Assembly (NCBI RefSeq): GCF_030445035.2
Contig: NC_080677.1
Coordinates: 28,407,513-28,471,512 of the forward strand
Origin: Dasypus novemcinctus
Lineage: Eukaryota > Chordata > Mammalia > Cingulata > Dasypodidae
Direction of reading: 5' to 3'
Length of the DNA: 64,000 nucleotides
This document shows, in pieces, positions 1 through 10,994 of this stretch. Position numbers and translations under genes: made by a program. Position 1 is the stretch's first letter; the number at the start of each line of letters is the position of its first letter. The notes under the pieces are model-generated. The model saw nothing but the letters and a program-made list of their open reading frames with translations, made no database searches and was not told where the DNA came from.

Positions 1-74
1 TAGACGGAGAGGGCGGTAGAGGGAGGGGCTCGCACCCTCAGCCCAGCCCTTCACAAATCAGCTCCCACCCGCGG

Positions 75-200
75 CACCACATCCCACAAGCAGATGCGAT
101 GTTCCCTTTTTACAAAAGAGACAAAGCTCAGCAAGGATGAGGAGCTTGTCCCGGGTCACACAGCTGGTTTCCCCTGTGCCAGGGCTCAAGCCTGAAGCCG
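75..200 (-). repeat. MIR fragment in GHRHR intron 1
   Basis: This is an old tRNA-derived SINE read on the minus strand. The plus strand shows the usual reversed MIR core: a low-complexity 'ttttacaaaagagacaaagc' stretch followed by a 'gggtcacacagctgg' block. It lies downstream of GHRHR exon 1 in transcription order, so it is intronic. Ends are approximate. Confidence 0.5.
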
Positions 201-1037
201 GTGCCCCCAGGGCCAGGGACAGCAAGGGGACAGGATGCCGTGCCAGGCCCCCCAGAGCCAGGGAGCTCAGGCGGAGGGAGAAAGAGACTTCAGTCTGGGC
301 CGCAAAGAGCTCCCTGCGAGCCAGCGCTTCCCTTCCCTGTCCCTGCTGTCGTGTGCAGCCACAGGCTGGAAAACAAGCTGGGAAATAACAGCACGTTCAG
401 GAAAGGATCCTGGTCCTGGTGTCCCGATCCTCAGCCCTCTAGGCCGTGGAGCAAGATCTGGCAGCTGAAAGCTGCTCCAGATCCAGGCTGTGCCATGAAA
501 GAAGAACCCCCCAAAAGCCGAGGCCAGCGGTGGCTTCCCCGGCCACTGCTCCGGCCCCACTCAGTCCCAGGACCAGAATCCTCAAAGGAAACTAACCACT
601 CCGAGTGTGGCTCCAGGGGTGCTGGGGACAGGGAGGGGTCTGGAAATCTTATCAGAAGAGTGTATGTAGGAATTGGGGGGTGCATAGCTTAGAGAAAGAG
701 CAGATTTGAGGTGAGGACTGGCTTCGTCTCCCCAATTCCGAGACACCCTGGTGGGGACCGACAGGTGTCTGTGGTCCCCAACGCCACCAGCAGGCCCTGG
801 GAGAGGGAAGAGGGAGGCGAGCTCAGCTCAGCGCAAGGGAGGACATTTGGCTGGTCAGAGCTGCCCAGAAGTGGAGCTGATGGCTTGGGGACGGGAAGGA
901 GGGAGGCTGCTGGCCGAGACTCCTGCGTGGACTAGGGCCCGTGGGGTCTCCCTCGGGCCCCGCTGGGCTCTGCGCAGTCCCGCGCTTCCAGAGCTGGCAC
1001 CCACAGGCCAGGCGGAGGGTCTGAGCTGGCTACTCAC

Positions 1038-1094
1038 GATTGGTACTGGGCTGAGCAAGCAGAGGATGCAGGCGCCCCACGTTCGGCTGTCCAT
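1038..1094 (-). CDS. GHRHR: GHRHR coding exon 1 (5' end of growth-hormone-releasing-hormone receptor)
   Basis: GHRHR is the class B1 G-protein-coupled receptor on pituitary somatotrophs that binds GHRH and signals through Gs and cAMP. This exon gives 19 codons starting with MDSRTWGA, a start followed by a hydrophobic signal-peptide core (CILCLLSP). It matches the human receptor start closely. The exon ends in phase 0 at a consensus GTGAGT donor (1032-1037). Its 57-nt coding length equals that of human exon 1, whose donor mutation is known as c.57+1. The remaining exons lie beyond base 1. The signal peptide continues into exon 2. AQP1 lies upstream on the same strand, as in the human locus. 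The short length is offset by three independent matches: sequence, exon length and synteny. Confidence 0.88.
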
Positions 1095-1217
1095 GCCGGG
1101 CGCTCGGCCGCAGTGGCCCTCCTCCCTCCCACACGTCCCCTGTCCCTGATGCCACCACCACCCTCTGCCTCCCTTTCTCAGACAGCTGTTCACATAAGCA
1201 GGAGCCAGGCCCGGCTG

Positions 1218-1226
1218 CATATTCAC
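1218..1226 (-). promoter_or_regulatory. GHRHR: Candidate Pit-1 (POU1F1) site in GHRHR promoter
   Basis: The 9-mer CATATTCAC matches the Pit-1 consensus WWTATNCAT at seven of nine positions. It starts 124 bases upstream of the GHRHR ATG. From memory, the proximal human Pit-1 element (P1) lies at about -124 to -130, so position and sequence agree. Pit-1 drives somatotroph expression of this receptor. No TATA box is evident near the start, consistent with a TATA-less promoter. Binding is inferred. Confidence 0.55.
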
Positions 1227-2637
1227 CAGGATTGCAGCAGGCAGTTCCCAGCCCCGCCGGCCGGTTCTCCACCTCCACCCCCTTCCGTTGTCTGTAAGTC
1301 TGCCCGTGTGTCTGTCCCGACGGCAAGGAAGGTGACGTCCACGGGAAGCCACCTTGCCCCAGCTGTTCAATATCCTTTACCGTTTTCCTCCCTGAGCCCA
1401 GCCATCTCCTGCCCTCACGGTGGAGGGACACCCCCTCCCCCTTCAGCCCTGTCGAAGGGCCCTCAGTGAAGAGGGAGCTCCGAGAAAGCCCCTGGGGGGC
1501 TCCCAGGTCGGCTGCTGATCCCAGCCTCATGCACAGGCCTGCAGAGTGAGCTCAGAGCTGTGGGATGCAGCAGCGTGCGGGTGGGGTGGGCGTCCATCCA
1601 AGGGGACTGGGCGTAAGAATGAGCGTAGCTGGGGAGTGGGGAGGGGTACAGGAGCACCGAGCACCAGCATGGGCCAGCCAAGAAGGTGTAAAGTGGACAG
1701 AACCTCACAGGGACACCGGCTTGGAAGGGGAGGTGAAATCTGCAGGTCTCCAGCTTCTGGGCTTCACATGGGGGCCTGTCAAAGCCTCTCCAGAGCCCCT
1801 CCTGGTGGCAGAGAGAGGGGAGACTGATGGGGAGCCTGGAGGGCATTCGCAAAGCCAGGCTATCCTGAATGGGGGCCCTCTGGGGCACCCCAACTGTTAT
1901 CAGCAGTAACAGTGAGAGGACTCAGACAGCCACAAAAAAATACTCTGAACATGCATTGGCTGGTCATTTTTATGACAGTTTTGGACAAATGTGGGGTCCC
2001 AACTGGCCAGGCTAAAGGTGGAGTTTTAACTTGGGTCTTGCAGAGCAGGCTGGAATTTGACAGCAAATTGTATCTTTGAGGGCCCTGAGGGCCCCAATCC
2101 CTGAAAGTCCTGAGGATTGTGTGCAGATCCCCATGCCCGGAGGTTGCGGGGCTGGATGTGGTGTCACCAGGCGTGTTTACAGTCTGCCCGGCGTCGTGAA
2201 TGATGCAAGGCTCCTCGCCCCCGCCACATCTGGATCTGGAATCGTTTTTACATCAGCAGGGTTTTATTTTTTCATATTTATTCATTGCCGACGTTAAACG
2301 TTAAACCAGTATATCTTGAATATAAAACGAGAACAACCCCCAAGCCCCAGCACCCCCTCCCCTTGCGCAAATGTTTCCGTGTGTTTACCGCCACTACACA
2401 GGCAGCACGTTTTCAAGGTGAAGCAGAAGGCTGAGAAGGTAAAGCTTAAAGAGAAAGTTGCAACCTTCCATCCCTCCGCTCCAAATGGGCAACAGCCCAG
2501 GGGTAAATTTTATCATTAACCACCATCGATAATGAGTGTCCACATCATTAGCATTCATGATGATGATTAATTGATAGTGATACATATACTTAATAATAGT
2601 TATTATTACCTAAGTTGGAGGTTCGTAAGGAGGGGCC
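1227..2637. other. GHRHR upstream region, no further gene seen
   Basis: The first part is moderately GC-rich and the second part AT-rich. I see no coding exon or recognisable repeat. Short open frames on both strands lack initiation context, splice sites or known domains. Confidence 0.5.
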
Positions 2638-2846
2638 GTTTTGCCCTTAAGGGACGTCTAGCGATGTCTAGAGACATTTTCATTGTCATGACTGGGGGCG
2701 GGGGTGACGAGGTGGTGCAGCTATGGGCTGGGCAGAAGCCAGGAATGCTGGCCTCCAACGCACAGGACTGGTCCCCCACCACCCACAACCAGGTGAAAAA
2801 TTATCCAGCCTCAGACCTCAATAGTGTCAAGGTTGAGAAACCCTGA
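2638..2846 (-). mobile_element. MER20 (hAT-Charlie DNA transposon), reversed
   Basis: The stretch has the MER20 order on the minus strand: a 'gagaaaccctg' terminal-repeat end at about 2835-2845, a middle block with the 'ggaatgctggcc' and 'cacaggactg' landmarks, and the 'gtctagagacattttcattgtcatgactggggg' class of core spread over 2665-2700. It is a non-autonomous element common to placental mammals. It sits about 1.5 kb upstream of the GHRHR start codon. Confidence 0.75.
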
Positions 2847-2914
2847 TCCCAAGGTTGGTGTTCCCAGCGCTTCTTCCAGGCCCATCGTTCTTTCTGAAGA
2901 GCCCAGTCAAACTG

Positions 2915-3092
2915 GACTCCCATTTCTAGCTCTCTATCGTGCAGGTTCAAATTCTGTCCCCACTGCTTTCTATCTGTGTGAACTTGGGCAAGTTATTTAA
3001 CCTTTCGTGGCCTCGGTTTCCCCTTCTGCAAAATGGAGATGATACTATAACTTCACTTGTAGGATTGATGTGATAAATAAGGCTAGCTCTCA
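2915..3092 (+). repeat. MIR SINE
   Basis: MIR landmarks appear in order: a 'ggttcaaattc' B-box-like motif, 'gtgtgaacttgggcaagtta', then 'cctcggtttccccttctgca' and 'aaatggagatgat'. Forward orientation, moderately diverged. Confidence 0.8.
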
Positions 3093-3129
3093 GTGAGCAG
3101 CCATGACGGTAGCATGTAGCAAGGACGGA

Positions 3130-4015
3130 CTACCAAGAAATAAAGCAAGAACACTTGATTCTTTGTATGGAAAAATAAGATTAGACCTCCAGCTCACATG
3201 TACACATATAAATTCTAGAAGGTTTAAAATTCTAACTATAAAGGAACAAAATAATAAGATTATTCCAAATAATATTTATTTTATGACTTTAGAGTAAAGG
3301 AGACTCTCTTATGTAAAAGAACATACAGGAAAGATTAATAAGGTTGACGACACCAATGTTTAAAAATGTATGTACAAGAAAAGGCATTACATACAAAAAC
3401 TAAAGTCAGCTATTCACAGAGAGAAATATTTAGAACAAATATTGACAAACAAAAACGCAGTATCAAAAACAGATAAAGAATATCTACAAATCAACAATAA
3501 AGAGTAAAATAATCCAATAGGAAAATGAGCAAAGAATAAAACAGACAATTCAGAAAAGAAGTAAAACACAAGGACAGTAAACAGATCAAGAATTGCTCAA
3601 TCTTATTCATACTCAGAAAAACAAAAAACTGAAAAAATTAATGAGGTATCCTTTTCACCTATCACAGTGTCTGAAATTTTAATGTCTGATGACATGACGT
3701 TTGGAGGATAATGTGGGGAAATGTGCACTTCCACATTATGCAGATGGACGTGAGCATCGGTACTGCCATTTTGGAAGGCAATTTGATGCTTCCTATTGAA
3801 TCTAAAAATGAGCCTAATCTACCAGAAATACCATTTTTGGACATTTGTCGCAGGTAGAAGTATTGTTTATAATAGTTGTAAAAATCTAGAAACAACACAA
3901 ATGTCCAATAATAAGGGTATAGCTAAACAAAATGCGATACAGTTATGCAATGGAATCCTTTAGGGCAGTTAAAAGAAATGAACTAAATCTACGTGTGTGA
4001 ACATGGAAAGGTTTC
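3130..4015 (+). mobile_element. Old L1 fragment (ORF2 3' part and 3' end), forward
   Basis: This AT-rich block follows the ORF2 C-terminal and 3' region of mammalian-wide L1s: 'caaatcaacaataaa', 'ggaaaatgagcaaag', 'ttggaaggcaatttg' and 'aacacaaatgtccaataata' are recognisable landmarks. No reading frame survives. Confidence 0.7.
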
Positions 4016-4019
4016 AAAA

Positions 4020-5755
4020 ATATATATTTTGTGGAATTTATGCCTCCAGCTATGATGGAATAACAGGGACTATTTTACCCTCTTGCCTTAACAACAAAAG
4101 CAAACAAAATATACAAAGCATTGGGTTTTTAGACAATGAAAAACAAACAAGCTGGGACCTGCAGCCTTTGGCTGAGTATCTATCTTAGAATGTGTGAAAA
4201 GATACTAATCAAGGCTAGAGAAAGAATGACTGGAGTGGAGTAGATAGAGCAGCTCTTAAAACTGCTGGAAATAATTTGTACTCTGACCAACCCAAGTGGA
4301 AAGATCTTGTAACAAGAAAAGCATGGGATAGAATCCTCAAAACAGTATACTTAGTAGTGGTACTAAATTAGCCCTTGGATAAGGCTACTCAGGACCCACC
4401 CTAATAAACCTTAAAAGAAAATCTCAGCAGGATCCAAAACATTCCAGGAAAAAAAATCCAACACTGCTTAAATGAATAAAACAAAATCCACCAACCCACA
4501 ATGTAAAATTATACCTGACACCAAATAAAAAATTTCCAGGCATTCAAAGAAGCAGGAAAATATGACCCATAACCAGAAGAAAAATATATCAATAAAAACA
4601 AACCCAGATGTGACAAAAATGATGGAAATAGCAAACAAGGATATTAAAATGGTTATCATAAATATGCTCCATATATTTAAGGAGGAAGAGTAAGACATGA
4701 CCATATGAGGAGAGAAATGGAAGTTATTAAAAAAATCCAAATGCAATTTATGAAAATGAAAAATACGATATTTGAAATGGAAAGTATACACTAGCTGGGA
4801 TGAAAAGAAGATTAGACATTGCAGAAGAAAGAGCAATGAGCTTGAAGATCTCAAAACAAAAACTATCCTGAAAGAAAGAGAGAGAGGGGAAAAAAAGCTG
4901 ACAAAAAAAATAAAGAACAAAGCATGTTACTTCTGGGAAAATATCAGGGGGTCTGACATACATACAATTGAAGTTCCGAAAAAGAAAGAAAAAAAAAATC
5001 CAAGTAGTTCAGTGAACAGGAAATAGAATAAATGTAAAGAAAACCATTCCAAGACTCAAAATAATTGAACTACTGAAAAACAGTGATAAAGTGAAAATCT
5101 TATCAGCAACAAAAGGGAAGTGACACATTGTGTACAGAGAAAAAAAAAGATAAGAAATAAAGCCAACTTCTTCTCAAAAACTATGCAAGCCAGAAGAGAA
5201 TGGATGCACAACTTCGAGATACTGAAAAAAAGAAAAAGAAACTCTTTAGTGAAAATACAGGCAAAAGCAAAGCTTTTTCAATCAAACAAAATAAGAGAAA
5301 TCATTGCCAGTAGAACTTCCTTACAAGTGGTGCTAAAGGAAGTTTATCAAACCAAAAGGAACTACACTAAGGAATGAAAAATGCTGGAAATTGTGAATAA
5401 GAAAATGAATATATATATATATTAATTTTTATGTTCAAAAATAATTGATCACTTTAAAATAAAGCAATGTATCATGGGGTTTGTAACATGGAGAAGTTAC
5501 TGTTAGGACAATGGTGACAAAAAGAATCAGAGGAGGAAAATAGAAGCATAAAGTTGCAAAGTTCTTATTCTCTATGAAGTGAGTTATATTTTGAAGGTAC
5601 TGGAATAAATTAAAGATGTATATTGGAAACACATGTGTTCCCACTAAAAATAAATCAGAGATATGAATAATTAGTGAATAATGGAGATAAAATGAAATCA
5701 CATAAAAACTGATTAATCCAAAAAGAAGGAAGTAAAGCATGAAAGAAGAAATAAG
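4020..5755 (+). mobile_element. Old L1 (ORF1-region) fragment, interrupted by a DAS SINE
   Basis: The block resembles the ORF1 region of ancient L1/HAL1 elements. Landmarks are 'gacccataaccagaagaaaa', 'aagcaggaaaatatg', 'aggagagaaatggaag', 'gattagacattgcagaag', 'atgcaagccagaagagaatg' and 'agtggtgctaaaggaag', in the expected order. ORF1 is broken into short pieces of up to about 85 codons. The same element continues after the SINE at 6268, where ORF2 endonuclease sequence follows, so L1 fits better than HAL1, which lacks ORF2. A short (AT)n run lies at 5409-5424. Confidence 0.75.
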
Positions 5756-6267
5756 GAGCAAATGGGACAGGGAAACTGATGTGGCTCAACCAATTGGGGT
5801 CCTGTCTACCATCTAGGAGGTCCAGGGTTCGATGCCCAGGGCCTCCTGTTGAGGGCCAGCTGGCCCACACAGAGTGCTGGCCCACGCAGAGTGCCGGCCC
5901 ACATGGTGTACCGCCTTGAGCAGGAGTGCTGCCCTATGTGGGAATGACTCCCAGTGTGGGAGAGCTGCCCTGAACAGGAGTGTTGGCCGATGCTGAGAAC
6001 TGGCACAGCAAGATGATGCAACAAGAGACACATAGGAGAGAAAATCAGAAGACATAGCAGAACAGGGAGCTGAGGTGGTGCAAGAGAGTAATCGCCTCCC
6101 TCCCACTCCAGAAGGTCCCAGGGTCGTTTCCCAGAGCCGCCTAATGAGAACACAAGCAGACACAGAAGAACACACAGCGAGCAGGCACAGAGAATGGAAA
6201 ATGTGGGCCGATGGGGGGGTGGAAGAAAAATAAATAAAATAAATCTTTAAAAATAAAGAGCAAATAG
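5756..6267 (+). mobile_element. Composite DAS-type tRNA-derived SINE with target-site duplication
   Basis: A tRNA-like head (A-box-like 'tggctcaaccaattggg' near 5782, B-box 'ggttcgatgcc' near 5826) is followed by the armadillo DAS body and an A/T-rich 'aaataaataaaataaatc' tail. About 250 bases in, a second tRNA-like head appears ('gaggtggtgcaagagag' then 'cccagggtcgtttcc', 6070-6133), so the unit looks dimeric. The flanks carry a 10-bp direct repeat, 5756-5765 and 6258-6267, matching at nine of ten positions. It inserted into an L1. The tRNA-like heads are not functional tRNA genes. Confidence 0.8.
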
Positions 6268-6712
6268 CAAAATGGTAAAGGTAAACCCAACAACATCCAT
6301 GAAAAAATTAAACGTAAATGCTCTAATTACCCCAATTGAAGAGATCATCAGAGTGAAAGATCCAGCTATATACGATGTCTATAAGAAACCCACTCTCTCT
6401 ATGAAAACACAGATAGGTTAAAAGTTAAAGGATGGTAGCGGGCATGTCATGCAAATAGTAACAAAAAAAAAAAAAAAAGAAGAAGGAAAAAAAAAAGCTT
6501 TAGTCACTCTCAATATCATACCACACAAAGTAGACTCCAGAACAAGGAATCAGGCAGAAAGAGGGACATTTCATAATGATGAAGGCAACAGTTCATCAAG
6601 AGGACCTAACAATCCTAGATGTGTATGTACCTAACAGCAAAGTTTCAAAATTCATGAAGAAAACTCAGAAAGAATTAAATGAAGCCCTTAAGAAAAATGC
6701 ACAATGATGGGG
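6268..6712 (+). mobile_element. L1 ORF2 endonuclease-region fragment (continues 4020-5755)
   Basis: The sequence resumes the interrupted L1 and matches the start and endonuclease domain of ORF2: 'ctataagaaacccactctct', 'acacagataggttaaaagt', 'agggacatttcataatgatg' and 'atcctagatgtgtatgtacc' are in the expected order. A poly(A)-like run (6463-6494) breaks it. No long frame remains. Confidence 0.7.
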
Positions 6713-6714
6713 AT

Positions 6715-7055
6715 ACGTCAAAGAGATAAATGGTATCCCTGAAATAGCTTTCAGTGACCAAACCTGGAGCACATGAGCAACACAAGTAAGTAGTATTGAA
6801 TTATAACTCCAAGTATAAAACATACATTCATGAGCCCATACTGATATAAATAAATGACTGAATAAACACATATTAACAAATAGGAGGGAGTAGACATCTC
6901 TCCTGTGCAGAAGATTTCCAAAGGATCTATAGAAACACTCTGCCCTCAAGGAAGTGGAGCAGAACTCCGCGCTCCTTAAGTATGGAATGTGCATAATGAT
7001 TTCCTTCCAAATAGTACACTATGGGAGGGGGAAGGAAGAGACACTTCACAATGGG
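6715..7055 (+). mobile_element. Old L1 3'-UTR-like fragment
   Basis: This stretch resembles the 3' portion of mammalian-wide L1M elements, with 'ctccttaagtatggaatgtg' and 'atttccttccaaatagtaca' landmarks. It stops abruptly at about 7055, where GC-richer retroviral sequence begins. Confidence 0.5.
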
Positions 7056-7136
7056 GCCTGGGGTCGTGCACTCTGGGGAGGAAGAGCACACTGGTGAAGC
7101 GCCAGGCGCGGCACATCCTGTCACAGGTGCTCGCTA

Positions 7137-7487
7137 TCAACGTGGCGTCGCTGCTGCGGTTGTTGACAATGACCACCGGGCCGAGGCAGCGACTGTCAGA
7201 GTTCTCCATGGTACGTTGCTTTCGGCAGCCTGACCACCCAGAACAGAAGGCCCGATGGAGCCGGTCCCCCCAGATAGCGGGGCGTCTCCGAGAGGGAAGG
7301 CCCCGGCAGGCCTGAAGATAGTGAGGGCTTGGGCGCAGTTACACATTTTAACCAAGGTGGGAGAGACATCACTCGTCATGTGTATCTGCCGTTGCATGTT
7401 GTGCAAATCGTATCGGACTCGCTCTTTGTTGCTGATTCGTGACAGGCCATGCTGGTCTGTCTCCTTAGCCATCAGAGCAGTTGGCAC
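7137..7487 (-). pseudogene. Unassigned 116-codon open frame at the 3' end of the retroviral relic
   Basis: This frame is open for 116 codons and lies downstream of the integrase-like remnant, where an envelope gene or 3' accessory sequence would be expected. It has an acidic and basic N-terminal half and a Gly/Ala/Ser-rich C-terminal half, with no clear membrane span. An overlapping frame at 6976-7209 is also open. I do not recognise a domain, so its assignment to env rests on position only. It may be a chance frame. Confidence 0.3.
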
Positions 7488-8634
7488 TTGGGGAGGGGTG
7501 GCTTTTAGGCACTGCCAGGACCTGCTGCGGGGAGTTGGCAGTCTCTGTGGGGTTTAATTCCAAGTCTAAGTCCGAGGGCTGCAGGCTACGGTGTAAGCCT
7601 GGTGCTCCAACTCTGGTGGTGGATTCGACCAGAGGCAAAGTCCTTTCCAGCGATGAGGTTGCCGGCAGCCCACCGGGATGGGTATCCACCCCCCACCCCC
7701 AGTAGCAATCCATAAAGAATGAGACACTTTATCATGGGCTTTTAAATGCATTGGGCAGTTCTAGTTAGGCTATGCCCAGAGGTTTTATGAAAGTGGTTGT
7801 TGTCAGGGAGCTCCATGACTTTTAGCGGGTCATCTCGGACGCACCTAGCAGAGGCTTTAACTGAGTTTTCCCACGTAGCCCCCTGCCCTTCCCTCCACAG
7901 GAAGAATATGATTTGTTTTCTAGGCCAATTGGGTGTTATTTTTTTTTTGTAGGCCCTCTTTGCAATCTCTCCTCTTATCTTAGAAGAGCATGTCTGTCAG
8001 GTTGGGATACAGGACAATTAGCCGTGCAGGTTCAATTTGATGATACTCAGGAGGCCACTGGATGAGAATCTTATTTAGGTTACACCTGGGTCAAGAATCA
8101 CTGATTCATTGGCGCCAGGGACCCATTTGATGTATAAGTTGGCGGGCTTTGGGTCCTCAGCCACGCTCAGTGGGATGCTGTATGCTGGTGGCTGGGGAGA
8201 GAGAGCTAGAGCCCCCTCTGTCCCACCCCTGGGTACAATTTTAGGATTAGCTGACTAGTCTCTCGTTCCTGGGCCTGCCTGGTGAGGTCTCGTGTGTGGG
8301 TAAGCCTAGACCCATGCAGCCGGAAGAAATGCCAGAACCCAGAGGCGGGGCGAACATTGGTGTTTCTCCAGTTGGTGAGGACGGGCCTCTGGGGCTGCTA
8401 TTTGGGTTGTGACCGCCAGGCCTGGTGGTGTCTCTCCTCTGCTGAGGCTGCAGGATGCTTTCTCTCAAGGCTTGCTCTGGGCCTAGAGCCTGCCAGCCCA
8501 TGAGTTGTGCCTTGTGTGGGTAAAGGGCACTCATGGGTTAAAGGAGGTCATTTTTAACATGACTGGCATCCCCAGTCGTGGCTTTTCTTCATCACTAAAG
8601 GTGACTCAGACCCTTCTACTGCTTGGTTTGGGAG

Positions 8635-8895
8635 CTAGAATCTCCACTTCCCAGAGGCTCCGGCTGTGAAGGGAAGTGGTCCCGTGTAATTACTATGAGA
8701 TGGCAGTGTTGTTTTGGCGCACAAGGCACAGCCTTTAGTAACTCTCTGGGCCAGTGACGGGCTGGGAGGCAATCCCTTTTTACGTGCCCCCTCCCCCAGG
8801 GCAGAGGAGCCTCCGGGACCTGAGGTGCTTACGACCAGATGCCAGTAGGTAGAGGAAACTTGGGGGACCCACGTGGGCCAGATATGGGGACCCAC
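8635..8895 (-). pseudogene. Retroviral integrase-like remnant (zinc-binding N-terminal region)
   Basis: An 86-codon frame contains a CxxC pair followed by a short Gly-Pro-Leu-Pro-like stretch, the pattern seen where an integrase zinc finger passes into the catalytic core. Histidines that could complete an HHCC finger lie upstream in another frame near 8960, implying a frameshift. It follows the RNase H-like remnant in the usual pol order. The catalytic D,D-35-E core is not recognisable. The call is moderate and depends on the neighbours. Confidence 0.45.
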
Positions 8896-9079
8896 CAGAT
8901 AGGCTGCACAGGAATGAATTTTAGGTAGTTTGTCAGCAGTGTCCTTGAACAGTGACTCTGGTGTGGTGAATGGATGAGGCTATGAGCTGTTTTCAAATGC
9001 GAAACCCCCCACAAGGGCCTTTCTTTCATGAGAAAACGACTTTGTTTTCATTGGGCCCTGCCAGCCCTTCGGCCACTGC

Positions 9080-9439
9080 TCAAGAATTAGTGAAGATGCG
9101 GAGATTGGGCAGCTGGCAGCTCAGAGCATCCTGGAGCGCTAAGTGGACCGCTTCCAGCTCTGCCAACTGTGTAGACCCCAAGCAGTCATCTCCGGTAAGT
9201 GGGTGTTTGAGCCAGGTGAAATGCCATGGCCCTCCAGAGAGCTGCTTTGGGGACAATGATAGCATTCCATCAGCGAGACTCCCTTCCCGTGTCAGATGGT
9301 TGGTCCCAAAGGGGCCCCACTTGGATAGAGGAAGGGGACAATGTTTCAGGGTATATTTGATTGGCAGGGCCAGTTCCCCGGGGGTCCCATTTGGCATGGC
9401 CCAGCAAGGGAGCCAAAGAGTTGATCTCATTCCAGGCAA
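9080..9439 (-). pseudogene. Retroviral RNase H-like remnant of pol
   Basis: A 119-codon frame includes an AELEAV helix motif, with its conserved acidic residue, followed about 20 residues later by a FTNS motif in place of the usual T-D-S of RNase H. The expected aspartate is therefore changed to asparagine, which would abolish catalysis. The frame stops immediately after. This is the strongest single sign that the 5.6-kb block is retroviral. RNase H normally removes the RNA strand after reverse transcription. Confidence 0.6.
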
Positions 9440-9513
9440 TGGTTAAAGCATCAATACCTGGAATGGGGAAAGTCAGAACAAAAGTGCCACTCGGGGTAGA
9501 ATTGTTCTAATTG

Positions 9514-10017
9514 TCATGCGTCCCAGGATGACCTTTGGCATGCAGGAGGAGGAAGCAGAGGCCCCTGTAGAGGGACCCCCGGCCTAACAGCTGGGTTCTG
9601 TGACTCGGATGTGCTCTCCAGGTCTTGCCAATAGCTCCACGGTGCCACAGCCTCCAGATACCCTGCATACGCTCTGTATGAGTCTGAGTGAGGCTGTAAT
9701 TTGAGAAAGAGGGGACTCCTTATAAGAAAAATTTTCCCCGACTCAGCGGTATCAAAGGGGACCTGTCTAGAGCCAGTGGCAAATCTGAGTCTCTTTTTGT
9801 CTAAATAATCAAAAAGATGCTGCATCCATTGCATCATCTCCATTCTCGTAATTATTTGCCAGTGGACATCTGCCTTGGGGGTAACACCATTTTGGACAGA
9901 TGTATCTCTTTTTCTTTTTACGTTAGGAAGGGAGAGGGGCTTGGGATCTTTATTGACCCCAGCCAATTCCAACTGCCTCATTTCTTTTTTCTTCTCTGGG
10001 GAGGAGAGTGGTACCAT
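9514..10017 (-). pseudogene. Unassigned 167-codon frame upstream of the RNase H-like remnant
   Basis: The longest frame in the retroviral relic starts at a methionine, has a Lys-rich N-terminus, and lies where the end of reverse transcriptase or the gag-pro region would be. I cannot see a reverse-transcriptase active-site motif or a zinc knuckle. It is probably a remnant of gag-pol, but a chance frame is possible. Confidence 0.3.
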
Positions 10018-10994
10018 ATTAAAGACTCTCAGCTACTAATCTGCCACCTCTTTCCCTTGTCCACTTGAACAAAATCTTTTCTGGGATGGGCCTCAAAATG
10101 GCATACCCACTGTGCCATTCCTATTTCACGCAGGAGGTCCCTTCTTCTGTTTATCAGTCTTTTCACCCCAGGTACAGGGACAGCCCCTCTTCCTTATAAA
10201 CATAGCAGGACCCTGGCGGTCGTGGATACATTTAGCAGGAGGGTCCCAGAGTTAACTATGTAATTCGGATTCCTTGGCAATGCCTGCTAATTGTCTCATC
10301 TCTTGGGAGGGGCTACTAAGAATTCAGCCCACCTAGCCAGTGCGTCTCCCTCCTGATGAACAAAATCCTAAAGAATGGTTTGAATTTCGAGTCTGGTGAG
10401 TTTTCTCGTTTGGGTTTCAGGATCCTCTCCACCCAGAGTTCATTTGACCTTGGGGGCCGTTGCAGGAAAAGCTTGGGGGTGGGTGGGCTCCCCCGCGCAC
10501 TGTCCCATATCTGCCGCCCCTCTCTCCAGGGTGTCCCAGTCGGCCGCAGAGGGTTTAGGGTCCGCAGCCAAGGACTGGATCCTTTATAACCATGGGGTCG
10601 GGGACACAGTGACAGCAACAAAGGCAGCAGTCGCTTAACCTCAGTCAGGAGCGGGCCCTCCCCAGGTGCTCTGGCAGGGGAAATACCCCCAAATCCCAGG
10701 ACAGCGCAACACTCTTGTGGCCGAACCGGGTTGGCTGCCCCATGCCCACAGGGAAACCAATCCTGGGACAGCGGGTTTCAGAGAGAGAGAAGGGCTCTAT
10801 GCCTGAGCACAGCGCTGTGTAAGGAGCCCAAGCAGAGCCACCAATCTGTCTCCTCCCAGGAGAGAAACGCTGAGGTTTTTATGAGATTCAAACAAAGCGG
10901 GGTGGGGATAGTGTCGAGGGGATGTTGGGAGATGTTGGTTGATTTGTTGAATTGCGAGTGTGTAAACAGGGGCGAGAAGCTGCTCTTGTAGATT

